Assembly (NCBI RefSeq): GCF_014839805.1
Contig: NC_051116.1
Coordinates: 2,604,001 to 2,668,000, forward strand
Reading direction: 5' to 3'
From: Manduca sexta
Lineage: Eukaryota > Arthropoda > Insecta > Lepidoptera > Sphingidae
DNA length: 64,000 nucleotides
Part shown: piece by piece, positions 10,706 to 22,951 of the stretch
Layout of the letters: every line of letters begins with the position of its first letter
How positions within the stretch are numbered: position 1 is the stretch's first letter
The notes under the pieces: generated by a model
Told to the model about the DNA's origin: nothing
Databases searched by the model: none
What the model saw: only the letters and a program-made list of their open reading frames with translations
Made by a program: the position numbers and the translations under genes

Positions 10706-12480
10706 GTTAACTCTATCATTCTGTTATTTATAGCGCACATCAAGCATTTTCTCAGATAACGAACTGCCATTTCTAAGAGCGACACAGAATATCTTATACA
10801 TTTCCATTTTTTCACGTAGTCAGAAAAAGCGGGCGAGTGTCAGTGTTATCTTGGCAGATAAGCCTCGGAGCGGGGCCGAGACGTGACAAAAAAAACGGAG
10901 TCATATCGCGAAAATGTATCTGACGTAATGTTTTTTGCTGGGTATATTAAAAACATTGAGGCTTATTAATGCGTAAGTCGGGGACGTCACGTGTTGCGAA
11001 GGTCGCTGTAAGATGGCGCTTTGAAGCTTTATTTTAATTATGTATAATATAAATTGTGTTACGTTGTGCACATGTAAATTTTTGCGTATCTATCTTTATG
11101 GTCTGAGACTGAATTTACTAGATTTGTGTGGGTTTTAATAAAAAAAAAACCTTTTAGGTAAAAGTGAGGTAGGAGTGAGAACACACGCGACGTGATATCT
11201 ATCGATTTTGTTCTGACTTTACATCTTATTACATCCAAGAATCTCATTCATTCAGCCTAAAAATGTGTTTAATAAAAAAGAAATAAAATTGTTAACCCTA
11301 AATCTCTACTGTTATAGCTTGTATTAAAACAAACATATTTAAATTCAGTCTATAAAAAGTTAAATTCAACCCTAAACAAAAAGTAATTGGTGAGCTAACA
11401 TAAAAACTTAACCGTTTAAACGCGCATGTAATTGCCAACTACCAGGGGACAATTTAACCCTCGCATGGACTGTAAAAGTCTTGTACCATTCGGGCCTTTT
11501 TGACCCGCAGTTTTAACGCCCCCTGGCGTTTAATTCTCGCAACGATTTATAGTTTTGTTATGCCTTTCAATTCGCGGGGCTTTTGTTGATTTTGTTTTGG
11601 AAGAGTATTTTTTGGATTATTATTTTATGTTTTATATAAATAAGGTATTTTTTGCTCGTGGTTATGCCCGTGTTTAGGTACATTCCCGGGGCTAATAAGC
11701 CTATTTTTCAAGTCTTGGGTATCAAACATGGATTTTTAGTCTAAAAACCGCGATTTCAATTAAATATTTGTAATTTTTATCGCAAGGATCAAACCTATGA
11801 TGTTTGTATATACAACAGACTCGTAACTTACTGCGCCATAGCATGTTTAGCTTCATTGAATTTCAAATATATTTGTGGAGAGACTATATTTGTTGCCTTT
11901 GTAAATATAAAACTATGTATACAAAACTAATAATATATAAAACTAAATACTACGTCTAGAAATGTAAATGAATTTTATAAAGAATATTTTTTAATAATCT
12001 AATCTTTAATTATCTTTCTGTGTCTTACTATGTCGTAAGATCCTACAAAGAATGATTTTAAACCTTATTTTAACTGATTAAGATGCAATATTAAATCTCA
12101 AAACATTACTACCTACCTCCTTATTACATTTCAATGTCTTTAAAAATACGATAATAGCAATTAAACTGGAAAATATATTATTAATTTATTTGATACGTAA
12201 CTTGTCTCTGATGATTGCTATCAAACTCTTTAACTTACTTAATGATATGATATTTTCTAATGTTTGTGTATATTTGTTCTACCGAACCTACAACTCTTGT
12301 ACTGTATTCTATTTATGAAAGCTTTTAAACCGCTTTCTTATATTTATGAACCTTTAATATTGTTTAATCCATTTGCAAATTTTCCGAAAATAATAAAATA
12401 AAACACATTTCTATCTCAAACTTTCCAACATTGTAAAAATAGCATGGAATATATTTTACTGTATTACAATTTGTAGAGTA
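10706..12480. other. Non-coding AT-rich stretch
   Basis: No family repeats or genes recognised. A small GC-richer patch lies at about 10830-10880 and 10970-11020. Confidence 0.4.
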
Positions 12481-12481
12481 C

Positions 12482-12665
12482 TTGTCGGTTAGAGGTACTC
12501 TTGAGCCAGTTACTCCCACTTTTATTCTGACTGGAGGGGTCTTAACAGCCCGCTTACTGTCTATTGACCCTGTGGCAGAGGTCGAGTGGATGGAAAGAAA
12601 TATGCCAGCGGAAATAAGTATACTGAGTCGAAAACGACCCGTGCGCGGCGGCGGGTTAAGTTTTA
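12482..12665. other. GC-richer pocket with open frames on both strands, possible retroposed gene fragment
   Basis: The plus frame reads GTLEPVTPTFILTGG... and VEWMERNMPAEISILSRKRP; the minus frame is also open (RFRLSILISAGIF..., SKRAVKTPPVRIKVG). Composition and codon-like texture differ from the surrounding AT DNA, so it may derive from a coding or repeat sequence. No domain is recognised, there is no splice context, and the strand is undecided. Confidence 0.25.
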
Positions 12666-12888
12666 ATATTGCTTGTTATAGTTTGATTCCCGCTCTCTTT
12701 TCTATATTGTGATATCGCTCTTATATGAGAGGGTTAAAGGATAATTTGTTATATCATTGTTGATTGTTTTGTTTAGTTGCAATTTTTTTTTCATTGAATA
12801 TTTAGTACAGTGTCTCATGGGGGCTAAGATTTGTTTTAAAGAGATGTATGTGCATCTACACTACTAAATTACGTTGATGTTTTCATAT

Positions 12889-13210
12889 AATAATAAATAA
12901 TATCAGCCCTGTATTATATACTGTTCCACTGCTGGGCACGGGCCTCTTCTACTACTGAGATTAGGCCTTAGTCCACCAAGCTGGCCTAGTGCGGATTGCT
13001 AGACTCCACACACCCTCAAAATTCCTATAGAGAACTTCTCAGGTATGCTGGTTTCCTCACAATGTTTTCCTTCATCGTTAAAGCAAGCGATAATTCACAA
13101 AGAATACACACATAATTTATTAGAAAAGTCAAAGGAGTGCCCTTAGGATTCGAACCTGCGGACATTCGTTTCGACCTCCCGTTCCATACATAACTAGGCT
13201 ATCGTCGCTT
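12889..13210 (-). mobile_element. SINE1, full-length copy
   Basis: Reverse orientation: (TAA)n-like tail then tatcagccctgtattatata at the low end, aggccttagtccaccaagct, tttcctcacaatgttttcc, and at the high end the tRNA-like head with box B (GGATTCGAACCTGCGG) and taggctatcgtcgct. This is the internal pol III promoter structure of a tRNA-derived SINE. Confidence 0.85.
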
Positions 13211-13609
13211 ATATAATATTTCCCATATTTTACTATAATAAAATATCTAAAGTTGATATCTGATTCATTCAGTAACATATTTTTGTATTTCTAAACAATT
13301 GCCTTTGCACACCTCTCTTGCACCCATACAATGTCTAATAAAAAGAAAAATTCACTGATTAAAAAGATCTATTATCACATAACGTAAACAAAGCTTAAGG
13401 CGCGAAGTAAAATATCACTTACAAAGCCAACGAAACGAAACTAATAGCGTGTTAACGTTATTTATAACGCGTTATTTCTCGCTCCGTTACCTGCTTAAAT
13501 ACCATAGCGCACGGGTAAATGAGTTGTAAATGTAATGACCATGATTAACCATAAATCAACAGGAGTTTTATTTACACAAATTAACCCATTTGCCATCGGA
13601 ATGATTGGA

Positions 13610-13757
13610 ATGTTAGCCGGCTAACATGTCAGCTACATGACTTTACGCGTGTCACGGAAAAATAACCTTATTATGTAATAAATAATAAGGTTATATTCCC
13701 GTGACACGCGTAATGTCATGCAACTGTCATGTAGCTGTCATGTTAGCCGGCTAACAT
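13610..13757. mobile_element. Foldback element with an 18-bp palindrome at each end
   Basis: The perfect palindrome ATGTTAGCCGGCTAACAT occurs at 13610-13627 and 13740-13757. Between them, arms carrying tttacgcgtgtcacgg / ccgtgacacgcgtaa and ataaccttattat / ataataaggttat pair inwards to a short loop near 13675. The right arm has an 11-base duplication (caactgtcatg). The whole unit forms one hairpin of about 148 bases. MITE-like; family unknown. Confidence 0.8.
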
Positions 13758-13999
13758 GTCAAGCATTAAGGCGATACCTCAAGGTCCATTTTCATACATT
13801 TTGTTTCACCTTTAATCTGGGTAACTAAACAAGTATTGGCAAGTAAAGAATTTAAATTCACGTCTAGTTAGTGATTAGTTCTCGCAGTTGAAGAAAAACG
13901 TAAAATAATTAATAATCATGGATATTTCTGCCTTTACAAAATTAGTGTAGATAACAATTAGTCAGTGGTAGGTGTAGTGTGCGAGAAGCGATCTGGGTC

Positions 14000-14186
14000 C
14001 TTATATGGTAGGATATATTTTATATCCGCCCAGATAGCGACCGTACACAAGGTACATAAGTATGTCGCGTTTCAGGATCAGTCTGTGTATATCCAGTTAC
14101 AACAGGCATAATTGTGTCGACTGCAGGGGGGTAATCGTCTCTCGTCAGTTAACGTTCTACTGGACTCCACATTTACCATCAGTTGC
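14000..14186 (+). repeat. RepH copy
   Basis: Begins tatggtaggatatattttat, then atccgcccagatagcgacc, gcataattgtgtcgactg and ctctcgtcagttaacgttc; matches the RepH consensus. Confidence 0.7.
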
Positions 14187-15146
14187 AGTATGCACTTTAC
14201 CATGCACATGAAAAAAAAATGGTATTTCGCAATAGATACCATTAGCAGAGTAGGATGCGCGTCTCGTCATTCTTTTAAGAAAAATTGCAAACAATAAATT
14301 AATGAATTAATTTCCGAAACTTTTACTCAATCAGGGAAGCGAACTCGAATTACTTCACACTCAGATATCAATTATAGCAATACAATTATATGTGCCAAAC
14401 GATTATTATCCCACTTAAAATCAATTGCCGTTTCATATTTAACAACGTAACCGTGATAAATTAAACGATTGTTAATTGTTTTTATTTAACTGTAGTTATA
14501 TTTACAACGCGTGCTGTGCGATTCTACCGCACGCAACGCCCTGCGGCGGAGGGTTTAAAACGTTCATTTCATTCGTTCGTTCAGTGATCCGTTCACTCGC
14601 GTTCAACCGTACGTGTTTACATAAATGAAAAAAGATTATTCTTTGACACGAAATAACCGATGTTTTTATTTTAACAATCATTCATTTCGTAATGTCAATC
14701 ATATTGCATATTCGAAATTTAAATGTGTCTTTTTCATTCATTTTGGATAAACAACAAAAGGCCGATATTTCATTCACTATTTTATAAGAACGTTTATTAA
14801 AACGTACGTAATATCATTTTATTTTACGAAATAAGAGAATATGAGGGTATAACGGTTAAGGGATAGACAGAGATTTATCTACACGTCATCAACGATGTGG
14901 AACCATAATGTGATAGAGGGCGAGCCCTTCGTATCAGTATAATCTAATCCGAGCATAACTTTTCAAATGGAGTGGACGTTGGGAAATACGAATCGTTTTT
15001 TACATTTATATGCGGAATTATGCGATAGTCTGTTTGGAAATATACTATCTATTCTTACACTAAGTAATTTGGAGGACATTATAGCTAGTTACTGTGTATT
15101 ATGTCAGCTATTGTCGAGTACTGTGAAGTAAAGTCTTCAAATAGTT
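14187..15146. other. Non-coding stretch
   Basis: A GC-richer, CpG-containing patch at about 14510-14620 (with cattcgttcgttcagtgatc) is the only visible feature. No family or gene recognised. Confidence 0.35.
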
Positions 15147-15400
15147 ATACTACTAATATTATAAATGCGAAAGTTTGTAAGGATGGAGGTATGTTTGTTC
15201 CTATTTCACGAAAAAACCTACTAAAGGGATTTGGATGAAACTTTACAGTCATATTTGTTATACATCAGAATAATACATAGGCTAGAATTTATAATAATTT
15301 TGTGTAATTTGGTCATAATATAACGATACATATCAAGTAAATCGGAAAAAAAATATCCCCGAAAACTCCTTTACACGGCGAAGCCACGAACAAAAATTAT
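15147..15400 (+). mobile_element. HelD Helitron-like copy
   Basis: Starts tatactactaatattataa and aatgcgaaagtttgtaagg, then aaggatttggatgaaac-type text, and ends cacggcgaagccacgaac, a hairpin tail. The 3' CTAG is eroded. Confidence 0.55.
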
Positions 15401-16078
15401 TAGTGTATAAGTTCTTTAGCTATATATTAGCATCTGTAGACAGTAATAGACCATCGCAAACACAACACGTCTGATAATTTTTATCTCCCTATTGCCCCTC
15501 CTTCCGCAAAAAAACAAAAGTTCAAACTTACTAGTATCACGCGGGCGAAGCAACAAGCAATACCTACCTTATAAACGTCTTAAAATTACCTTGTGTAAAT
15601 ACTGTGTAAAAGAGACAGATATATGCGTTAGTAATTAGAGAGAGAGGGATGATGGTAGATTTCAAATTGTCGCCAGCGCAATATTTGAGATTAAAAGTGA
15701 TGCCTCGGTTGGCAACAAAACATCGTACATTCAAACGCTACAATGTTTTGCGCATTTTCTAAATAAATATTTTTAATTGGGGGATTTAAAGTTGAGCCGA
15801 TGAACGTTGGTCGGCTTGACCGGGGCCATACCACAGTCTGGAAAGAAGTCAGGTTTCTGTTGTAATTTATATGGTTTGTCGAGCAATATTATTGGTTAGT
15901 GATATAATTATAGAGTACTTCTTTCGCGGGTTCAAACTTAAACACGAGCGGAGTCGTCAGTAATAACTAATACCAGCTAATTTAAAGCCAAATTTATTTT
16001 AAGGCATCAATAAGAGATTTTTAAAATCTAGCATAGTAATTTCCAAAAAATAAAGATACTATAAAAATAAAAAAATCA
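15401..16078. other. Non-coding stretch
   Basis: No recognised repeat or gene. Confidence 0.35.
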
Positions 16079-16079
16079 T

Positions 16080-16269
16080 CACGCCTACATATCCGAAAGA
16101 GTAGGCAGAAGTACAATTAGGGCACCTTTAGCTTGTGTTATGTCCCATGAGAGGGGTTGGGTCTATCACCATGTCGAGCACTAATTCCAGACTCTGGGTT
16201 AATACTGTGTAGAAAAACCTAATATCACCGCCCGACCTGGGTATCGAATCCGAGACCTCAGCGAGGCAG
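16080..16269 (-). mobile_element. SINE2, partial copy
   Basis: Reversed SINE2: tcacgcctacatatccgaaa, tgtcccatgagaggggttgg, attccagactctgggttaat, gggtatcgaatccgagacct (box B region) and cgaggcag at the tRNA-like head. Confidence 0.75.
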
Positions 16270-16694
16270 TTTCCAACATGTGTATAAGAATGTAAAACAC
16301 ATGCGACTGTAGACTTATAAAAAACATTCGACAATTAAAAAAACCTAATTAATTATGATATAATCTGTTACACGTGGATTAAAATTAGTTTGAGGATAAT
16401 TATAAAGACATTAGTATTGCTGATGGCTGCCATCTGTGTAAAAAATATTAATCGCAGAAAAATAACTTAAACAACTCAAAATAATGTAGTTTAATAAATG
16501 ATTAGTCAAATAAATTTAGGAATTAAAAATTTTAAAATTCAGCACACAATCCAACAAAAGCAACACATTAGGTTATTTGTTTTATTCTGTTCTTTATATC
16601 TACCAAATATTTTCGTCGTATAAATTTTATCACGGAGAATCATTAATATCAGGTATAAATCAACAAGTAACGCCTTTAATTTTTTGTGGGAGTA

Positions 16695-16800
16695 AGTGTC
16701 AAGAAACAGAATAGATTCGCAATACGCGCACGTGACGTCATCGAGAACGATGCGTGCGAAAGAAAGAAATAAAGTGATAAATTCATTTCGCATGTTCCCG
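16695..16800 (+). repeat. Repeat with a CRE-like TGACGTCA palindrome, copy 1
   Basis: acagaatagattcgcaatac, gcgcacgtgacgtcatcgag and tgcgtgcgaaagaaagaaat closely match 60190-60290. Probably a transposon end rather than a promoter. Open frames across it on both strands are shadows. Confidence 0.5.
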
Positions 16801-17551
16801 CCGATACCTCGTGAGTCATTTGCATATGAAACAAATGCTCAAGGCCATTTAGCTTTGAGTAAGGCCTTAAGTGACATTTCGTCTTGCTATATTTTGTCGT
16901 ACGATCTTTTATTTTTAATCCCATAATTGCTTATATTTGACAATAGATGCCATACCAATATGTCAAGATTTCTACAGTGCCATGCTTAATTTTTTTGGTC
17001 ATGATTCGAAATTACTAAATATCCTATAGTTTCAATAGTTTTGAAGAAAAGTTAATGCTTTTAAGCAGTAGCTCTTAGCATCAGGTCAGAGACACAACCA
17101 TATTATAAAAACCCTCATTAAAATGTAAAGCATTCAAAGGTCCCATATTTTACATCCATAAATTACGTTAAATCCATTTAACTATCCAAGAGATCCCAAA
17201 CTAATGTAAGACGATAGCCCATTACCTCGCAAATGGTTAGAAATTTTATTACAGTTAAAAAATATATTATTCTCTAAGCAATTGACGTATATCAAGATTT
17301 CTTTAGAAACCCTTTGAATATAAAGTGTATTATTTGGATTTTTTTAAATCCAGTCTGAAAACTAGTTTTAGACATTTGTAATAAATATAAAGCTTTATTT
17401 TAAAATAATGTGAAACCAACCAAATCATTTTGAATCGCAAAGATTTATTTGAAAGAATAATGAGATCAAATCTTTCCATATGGCAAACATCACGAATGTC
17501 TAACGTCTTATTGTTCAGAATTTTGAAACATGCTTTCCTTGGGATTGGACC
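16801..17551. other. Non-coding AT-rich stretch
   Basis: Nothing recognised. Confidence 0.35.
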
Positions 17552-17577
17552 TTGGGACCGAAAATAGCTAGGGTCAG

Positions 17578-17713
17578 GGCATATTTACACCTCTATAGAC
17601 GCTTGAAATGGAAAAGGCGTGATGCTATGTATGGATTTGAAACGTTTGTTTATCCAGTAAAAGGCATTGTAGAATATCCTGAGCCTCAGCATTATGATCT
17701 CAGGATGCCAAGC
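17578..17713 (+). other. Possible unassigned exon (weak)
   Basis: The frame reads AYLHLYRRLKWKRRDAMYG, FETFVYPVKGIVEYPEP and QHYDLRMPS, directly followed by a perfect GTAAGT donor at 17714. A possible acceptor gggtcag lies at 17571-17577 without a good pyrimidine tract. The residue mix is more protein-like than most chance frames here, but no family is recognised. Confidence 0.15.
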
Positions 17714-17794
17714 GTAAGTCTTGAGATTTTATTAATTAGTGAACAACATTTCTTCTTATTCGTTTGTCACTTTCTTTTATTGTACACCTACCTC

Positions 17795-17905
17795 CGTCCT
17801 CTCTACACCACCCCAAGGTTGACTGGGAGAGAATGCCCATGGCATTAAGTCCGCCTGTATACCATGCGTACAAAGTGTTAATAAATAATAAATAAATAAA
17901 TTTCT
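17795..17905 (+). mobile_element. Non-LTR retroposon 3' end
   Basis: ccccaaggttgactgggaga, gaatgcccatggcattaagt and ccgcctgtatacc followed by aataaataataaataaataa: a common lepidopteran LINE 3'-UTR with an (AAAT)n tail. Clade not assigned. Confidence 0.65.
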
Positions 17906-19499
17906 AAAGCAGCGGTTATATTTCCTAATACCCATTTCTTTTCTTTAAGGCATTTATGATCCTTCTGGCATTGTGTGTTTTTACGGGGGAAGAACTGGTC
18001 TAAATAAAATTAAAATTTAATTATAAATCTTCTTTGTTTAATACACTGTATGTACGAGTATTTACTTTGTACCTCTAAACTGATTTTTAAAAAAGCAATA
18101 GATGTTCTTGCCTTTTCTGGTGGAAATTGTTCAAACTGGTAGTAGAGTTAATTCTTGAAACTTAATAATGTTTAACATTCTATGGATACAATTATTTCAT
18201 TTCGATAAAGATCATTTAGTATCAAGCTACCCACTCGCTCGTTTGCTACTCTATGTAATGGATTATGTCTTTACGTTTTTGATATTGTTGCGAATAAATG
18301 TGAATCAAACGTTTACATAAAAAACATCTATATCTAGAATACAACGACCATTTACGCTAACTTAATCAAGTTCTGTCACGCCAATACTTTCGTATCCATT
18401 GTCTTCCCTTCCAAATTCAGTAGCAAGGGACAACACACCTTCATCCAAAAACATAGGACTTCTTTTCGATGAAACACCAGAAATGGCTGATCTGATATTA
18501 ATTTTGTCTGCGAAAATATATTTATGGACAATATTGTTAATATTTGGAGATTGTTATTGTTGGGTAAGTGAGATTTGTAATATTCAAGTCGACAGTAGCC
18601 ATAAAAAGAATTTTCTAGAGGTAATGGTTTGACATTAAAGTGACCCGAATAATAGTAATAAACGTTTTTTTATTAAATTCAACGAAATGAAAGAGCTTCC
18701 TAGGAATTGCGGAGAAGCAATATACGAAATGGTTTATTAAATTCTAGAGAAATAGTATTTCTCATTCTTTCCAACGTATGTAAGATTTTTTTTTGATGAA
18801 AGCAGTTAGTTTAGAATTCTAATTTTACATTCCTTACGAATCGCATCTAACATCAGTAGCAAATGTTATAGTAATAACTCTTTTATGTAATGTAAAAAAA
18901 AATCTGTTTTTGACTACAAGACGTTCAGCATCTAGTTTTACAATACTGTAGTTTTTCGACAACCCGATGAAACCGTCCGCGCGTTGCCTTACGTCAGTTA
19001 ACAAAAGTAAAATCACTTCCCTTGCAATCTCGGGCGAGCCAATCCTTCTAGTAAAATGTTTATTTTTCTTAAATCCTTTTACATCCCTAAGGATAGCCCT
19101 CGTTTCGTACATTCCCCCACCCCCTAAGGGAGGAATATCCCAGGTGTTTAGTATAATGACAAGTGTAAGATGTTCGCATAAGGAAAATTATTACTTAACA
19201 TAAAGAAATTTTATTGCGGGTACGTCTTCTACCATTCTCGCAGGAGTATTTTATAGCATATTACCTGAGGAAACTATTTGAAGCTGACGTATTCTAATAA
19301 AACCTTGGATTCTTTTCTGTCTATATATAGTTGATCTCATTTTTTATAGCATGGGCTGGTAAAGGAACAAATCGATCGCTGTATTACCACGCCATCATTC
19401 CGGACGAATCACAGATGTGATGGCAGAATTAAGCTATGTAAATATTAAGAAGTGGGCTGTTTGGATCACTGAGAATCCGGTTAACACGTCCAATATTAA
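17906..19499. other. Non-coding AT-rich stretch
   Basis: Short chance frames only (for example 18399-18632 and 18834-19112). No repeat family recognised. Confidence 0.35.
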
Positions 19500-19720
19500 G
19501 TCATTTGGATTGATTAATGAAAAAAACCTTCCAATATTAAATCTTAAAAAAACATAAACTACTGTAACTCTTACAAAACTAATCGAAACAAAACAAAAAT
19601 ATCATGGGACCATCGCGAGAACTTATTTTATCAAATAAAAAAGGAATCATGCAAATCGGTTGGCAAATATCAAAGAAGTCCGTGTAAATACATGTCGACT
19701 TGAAGTCGGTTGAAATTTAC
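19500..19720 (+). repeat. Interspersed repeat ending in GACTTGAAGTCGGTTG
   Basis: The end motif at 19697-19712 resembles tttttttgaagtcggtt at 44258-44277 and tttttgaagttggtt at 44925-44939. It probably marks a shared repeat of unknown class. Confidence 0.4.
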
Positions 19721-20082
19721 AATGAATTTGAATACAATTGTGTGCTCGCCGGTCCTAGCGTCCTAGTTGCCCGGCCGTCCGTGTCTCAACCCGTCCAGCC
19801 GTTTCCGTCGAAACGCACGCCTTTTTCTAGATTTTCGAATCTCTGTTTAATTTTTCACGAGTTTCCGTTATGCGGAAGTGTTGGTGTGGTATTTTTAAGA
19901 TATTCTTTTAGGACAATAAAGCAATGTATGATCTATTGTAAAATGTTTAATGCGCTTATTCCAGCTTCCTTTTGCATTGAAGCATCTTTGCATCTTAATT
20001 ACATAAGCTTATTTCTGGAGATGTTTAAGTATTAGATGTAAACGAAACTGCTAAACGGATTTGGATGAAATTTGGTACACTT

Positions 20083-20393
20083 TCTTTTTTTATTGCTTTG
20101 AATGACGAGACGTCACCATTTGCCTGATGGTAAACGACACGACCGCCCATAAACAGTAGAAATACCATTCAACTACTTATATAAAAGTATTGTTTGGTAT
20201 CCCACCGCGCTCGCCATCCTGAGACATGAGATGTTATGTCCAGAAGTCTTGTTATATCCAGTAGTTTCACTGACTACAATGTCCTTCAAACTGGAACACA
20301 ACAATGACTACACACTGCTGCTTGGCGGCAGAAATAGGCATTACGGTGGTACCTACCTAGGCGGACCCTCACATATGAGAGACCTACCACTAG
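20083..20393 (-). repeat. RepG, inverted full copy
   Basis: ttttattgctttgaatgacg at the tail, cgcccataaacagtagaaat, atcctgagacatgagatgtt, and tatgagagacctaccac at the head: RepG reversed. Confidence 0.8.
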
Positions 20394-21560
20394 TAACCAG
20401 TTTAACCATATTCTGGACTAGCATGTAGCTTATTTTTTATTCCGAAAAAGTTTGTAATGGGTCTAGCATTCCCGGTAAGGTTTGTCATGCTAGCGAGTCT
20501 GAGAGCATTTTCATAGTAGTCAGTAGAATAGTGGGTGCACTAAATCTGCTGACCCATTTGGGTACATAGCGTACGTGTGTATATATATTATCGTCATGTA
20601 AAAGTCAACTAGGTATACCAATGTCACAGCAAATATGAAAATAGGCATTCTCGCGAAATGCCTATTTGCACATGTAACGTGCTCTATTTAAATTTGGTTA
20701 TACAACATCCACCCAATTTACCAACATAAATAACCGACGCACACACGATAGCCCTCGCCCCTAACCGCTATTTATATGTATCTATGTCGCGGTCACTGTG
20801 CAAAGATTATGCGGTGTGCAAATTTTCTAGTGTGTTTTTTATATGAAATATATTTCTTGCGAGTTTTAAAATATTTTTGTTACTATTTGTTCCAGTGATG
20901 AAATTGTAGATTCTAATTTTAAAATGGCTTTTGTTGTATTTTTTTAATACATATACTGAGTCTGTTGGGAAGTACACTGCAATATTATTAATTGTAATGA
21001 TCGAAAAGATAAAAGATTATTTTTAAGGCTCAAAAAAATATCTAGTTTTTGTTACCTACTGGCTGAATCGAGGACCCGAATTTTATAAATATGGTGGAAT
21101 TTTCCCCATGTCCAACTGACGCAATAGAATATAAAATCCAAAACCAATTATATCAAATATATCATTTAACAACAAATCCAACATAAAATCATTTCAAAAT
21201 CAAACTTTTCTCCATCAGCTCACACTTCGGCTTACACTCAAATTATTATACTTAAATCAGACTTTTCTCCAACAGCCCATACATATCACTATTACTGCAA
21301 CAAATAGGGACATAATGCGACCCGTCCACAGGCGATCCCCGTCGGTTCGCAAACGTAACATTTCCACCTTATTGACAATATTGCGGGTATTTCAGAATAT
21401 TCGAGTTTCGTGTAAAAAAACAGTTTTTTTTTGTGTTTTTGATTTCTCAGAGTGCATTACAAATATCGCCCAATCATGAAGGCGTCTGGACAGTTATGTT
21501 TTCTCTTACAACCCCTATCAATATTATCTGCCTACATTGATAGAAGATAATAATATAAAA
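20394..21560. other. Non-coding stretch with a small hairpin (20639-20667)
   Basis: An 11-bp perfect stem aaataggcatt/aatgcctattt with a 7-base loop is the only structural feature. No gene is seen. Confidence 0.35.
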
Positions 21561-21887
21561 GCGGCGACAGCCTAGTTGGGTGTGGAACGGACTGCTAAGA
21601 CGAATGTCCGCAGGTTCAAATCCCAAGGGCACGCACCTCTGATTTTTCTAAAATCATGTGTGTATTCTATGTGAATTATCGTGCGCTTTAACGGTGAAGG
21701 AAAACATCGTGAGGAAACCTGCACATCTGAGAAGTTCTGTATAGGAATTTCGAAGATGTGTGAAGTCTACCAATCCGCACCAGGCCAGCGTGGTAGACTA
21801 AGGCCTAATCCCTCTCAGTAGAGGAGGCCCGTGCAGCAGTGAGACAGTATATAATACAGGGCTGATATTATTATTATTATTATTATA
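21561..21887 (+). mobile_element. SINE1, full-length copy
   Basis: tRNA-like head gcggcgacagcctagttggg (box A region), box B gcaggttcaaatcccaaggg, body gaaggaaaacatcgtgagg and ctaaggcctaatccctctca, and tail gctgatattattattatta. The best reference copy in the window. Confidence 0.9.
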
Positions 21888-22539
21888 TAGGTATATTGAT
21901 AGATAGAAGTTAGTTAGTTTATAAATAGTACAATTTAGTTTTCGTACATTTTTTGTTTATATAACCCACTTAAGTATTTAAGCAGATGTTTATATTGTTA
22001 ATTGTTTTTTGTAGCGTCGTTATAATATAATTTCAATTAGGGCATAGGTTTAAAGAAGACAGTAGTCTTAATGTAATTTACTGCTTAAGTATTATTTATA
22101 ATGATTGTGTTCTGTGCTATGCATTTAAAAAAAGAAGTCAAGCTAACATTTTAGTAATTAACTATCAACCCCAATAAATTTTCGTGAACTGCTAACAAAT
22201 TATGAACCTCATTTTTTGGTCATGCCAACGTAGACTCCTGTCAAGTCACCCAAGGACCCCTAGGAGTCTAACCACTTTGGGAATCAATGGAATGGATTAA
22301 CCAATAATTACATCCGCTTTTTAAAGACAATAGAGCTTAGTGGTAAAAATAGACAACGCCACCACAATATCACAACTCGATAAAGTGCTCGGAGAGGCAA
22401 CAGACGAGTGAAAGAAAGCAACAATTTCACTTAAACGTTAAAAACTTTGTGCAAAGTTAAAAACGACAGCAAACAGACACCTCGCAATAACTGACTTCTA
22501 GAACAATTTTACGAAGGAAACCTTTGCAATTTATATTAT
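21888..22539. other. Non-coding stretch
   Basis: Nothing recognised. Confidence 0.35.
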
Positions 22540-22951
22540 TTATTATAGATTTTTTTATGTAGAAAATACTTGTTCGGTTGACTATTCAATTCTATACTAT
22601 TACTAGCTGACCCGACAGACGTTGTCCCGTCTTAACTATGAATTTGCAGCGCGCATTCTGTCAATCGCTGACAGTTATTTCAAACAATTGACAGTTATGT
22701 AAAATTAATATTTTCGTTAAGATTTCTTAAATTTTCTAATTTACCGCGTAATTTTTTGAATTGTTTCTTTCATAAGAACCTTCTCATGACAATAACAAAC
22801 ACAACAACAAAAAAAATAGTGAAATCGGTCCAACCGTTCACGCGTGATGGAGTGTCTAAGGGAAATAGGGATTCATTTTTATATATATAGATAGATTATA
22901 GATTTTTATGTAAACAAACATGTTCAATTCTATTCAATTCTATACTATTAT
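22540..22951. repeat. Direct repeats of about 60 bp flanking HelA copy 2
   Basis: ttatagatttttttatgtag and attcaattctatactatta (22540-22602) recur as ttatagatttttatgtaaac and attcaattctatactatta (22896-22951) on the other side of the Helitron. Helitrons do not normally duplicate their target. Confidence 0.65.
22603..22891 (-). mobile_element. HelA non-autonomous Helitron, copy 2
   Basis: CTAG at 22603-22606, then ctgacccgacagacgttgtc, to atatatatag|a at 22891 (TC on the minus strand). Nearly identical to copy 1. Confidence 0.85.

Noticed and set aside
10296..10733. Overlapping open frames of 60-101 codons on both strands across the 68-bp array
   Set aside because: The unit is not a multiple of three and all frames are open because it lacks stop words; the repeat explains them fully.
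19700..20035. 111-codon plus-strand frame
   Set aside because: Begins in a repeat end and runs through unassigned DNA; no domain recognised.
20639..20667. Short perfect hairpin as a possible microRNA
   Set aside because: The 11-bp stem is too short for a pre-miRNA and no extended pairing is visible.
21561..21640. tRNA-like box A/box B sequences in this and other SINE copies
   Set aside because: They are heads of SINE1/SINE2; there is no intact cloverleaf with anticodon and acceptor stem.
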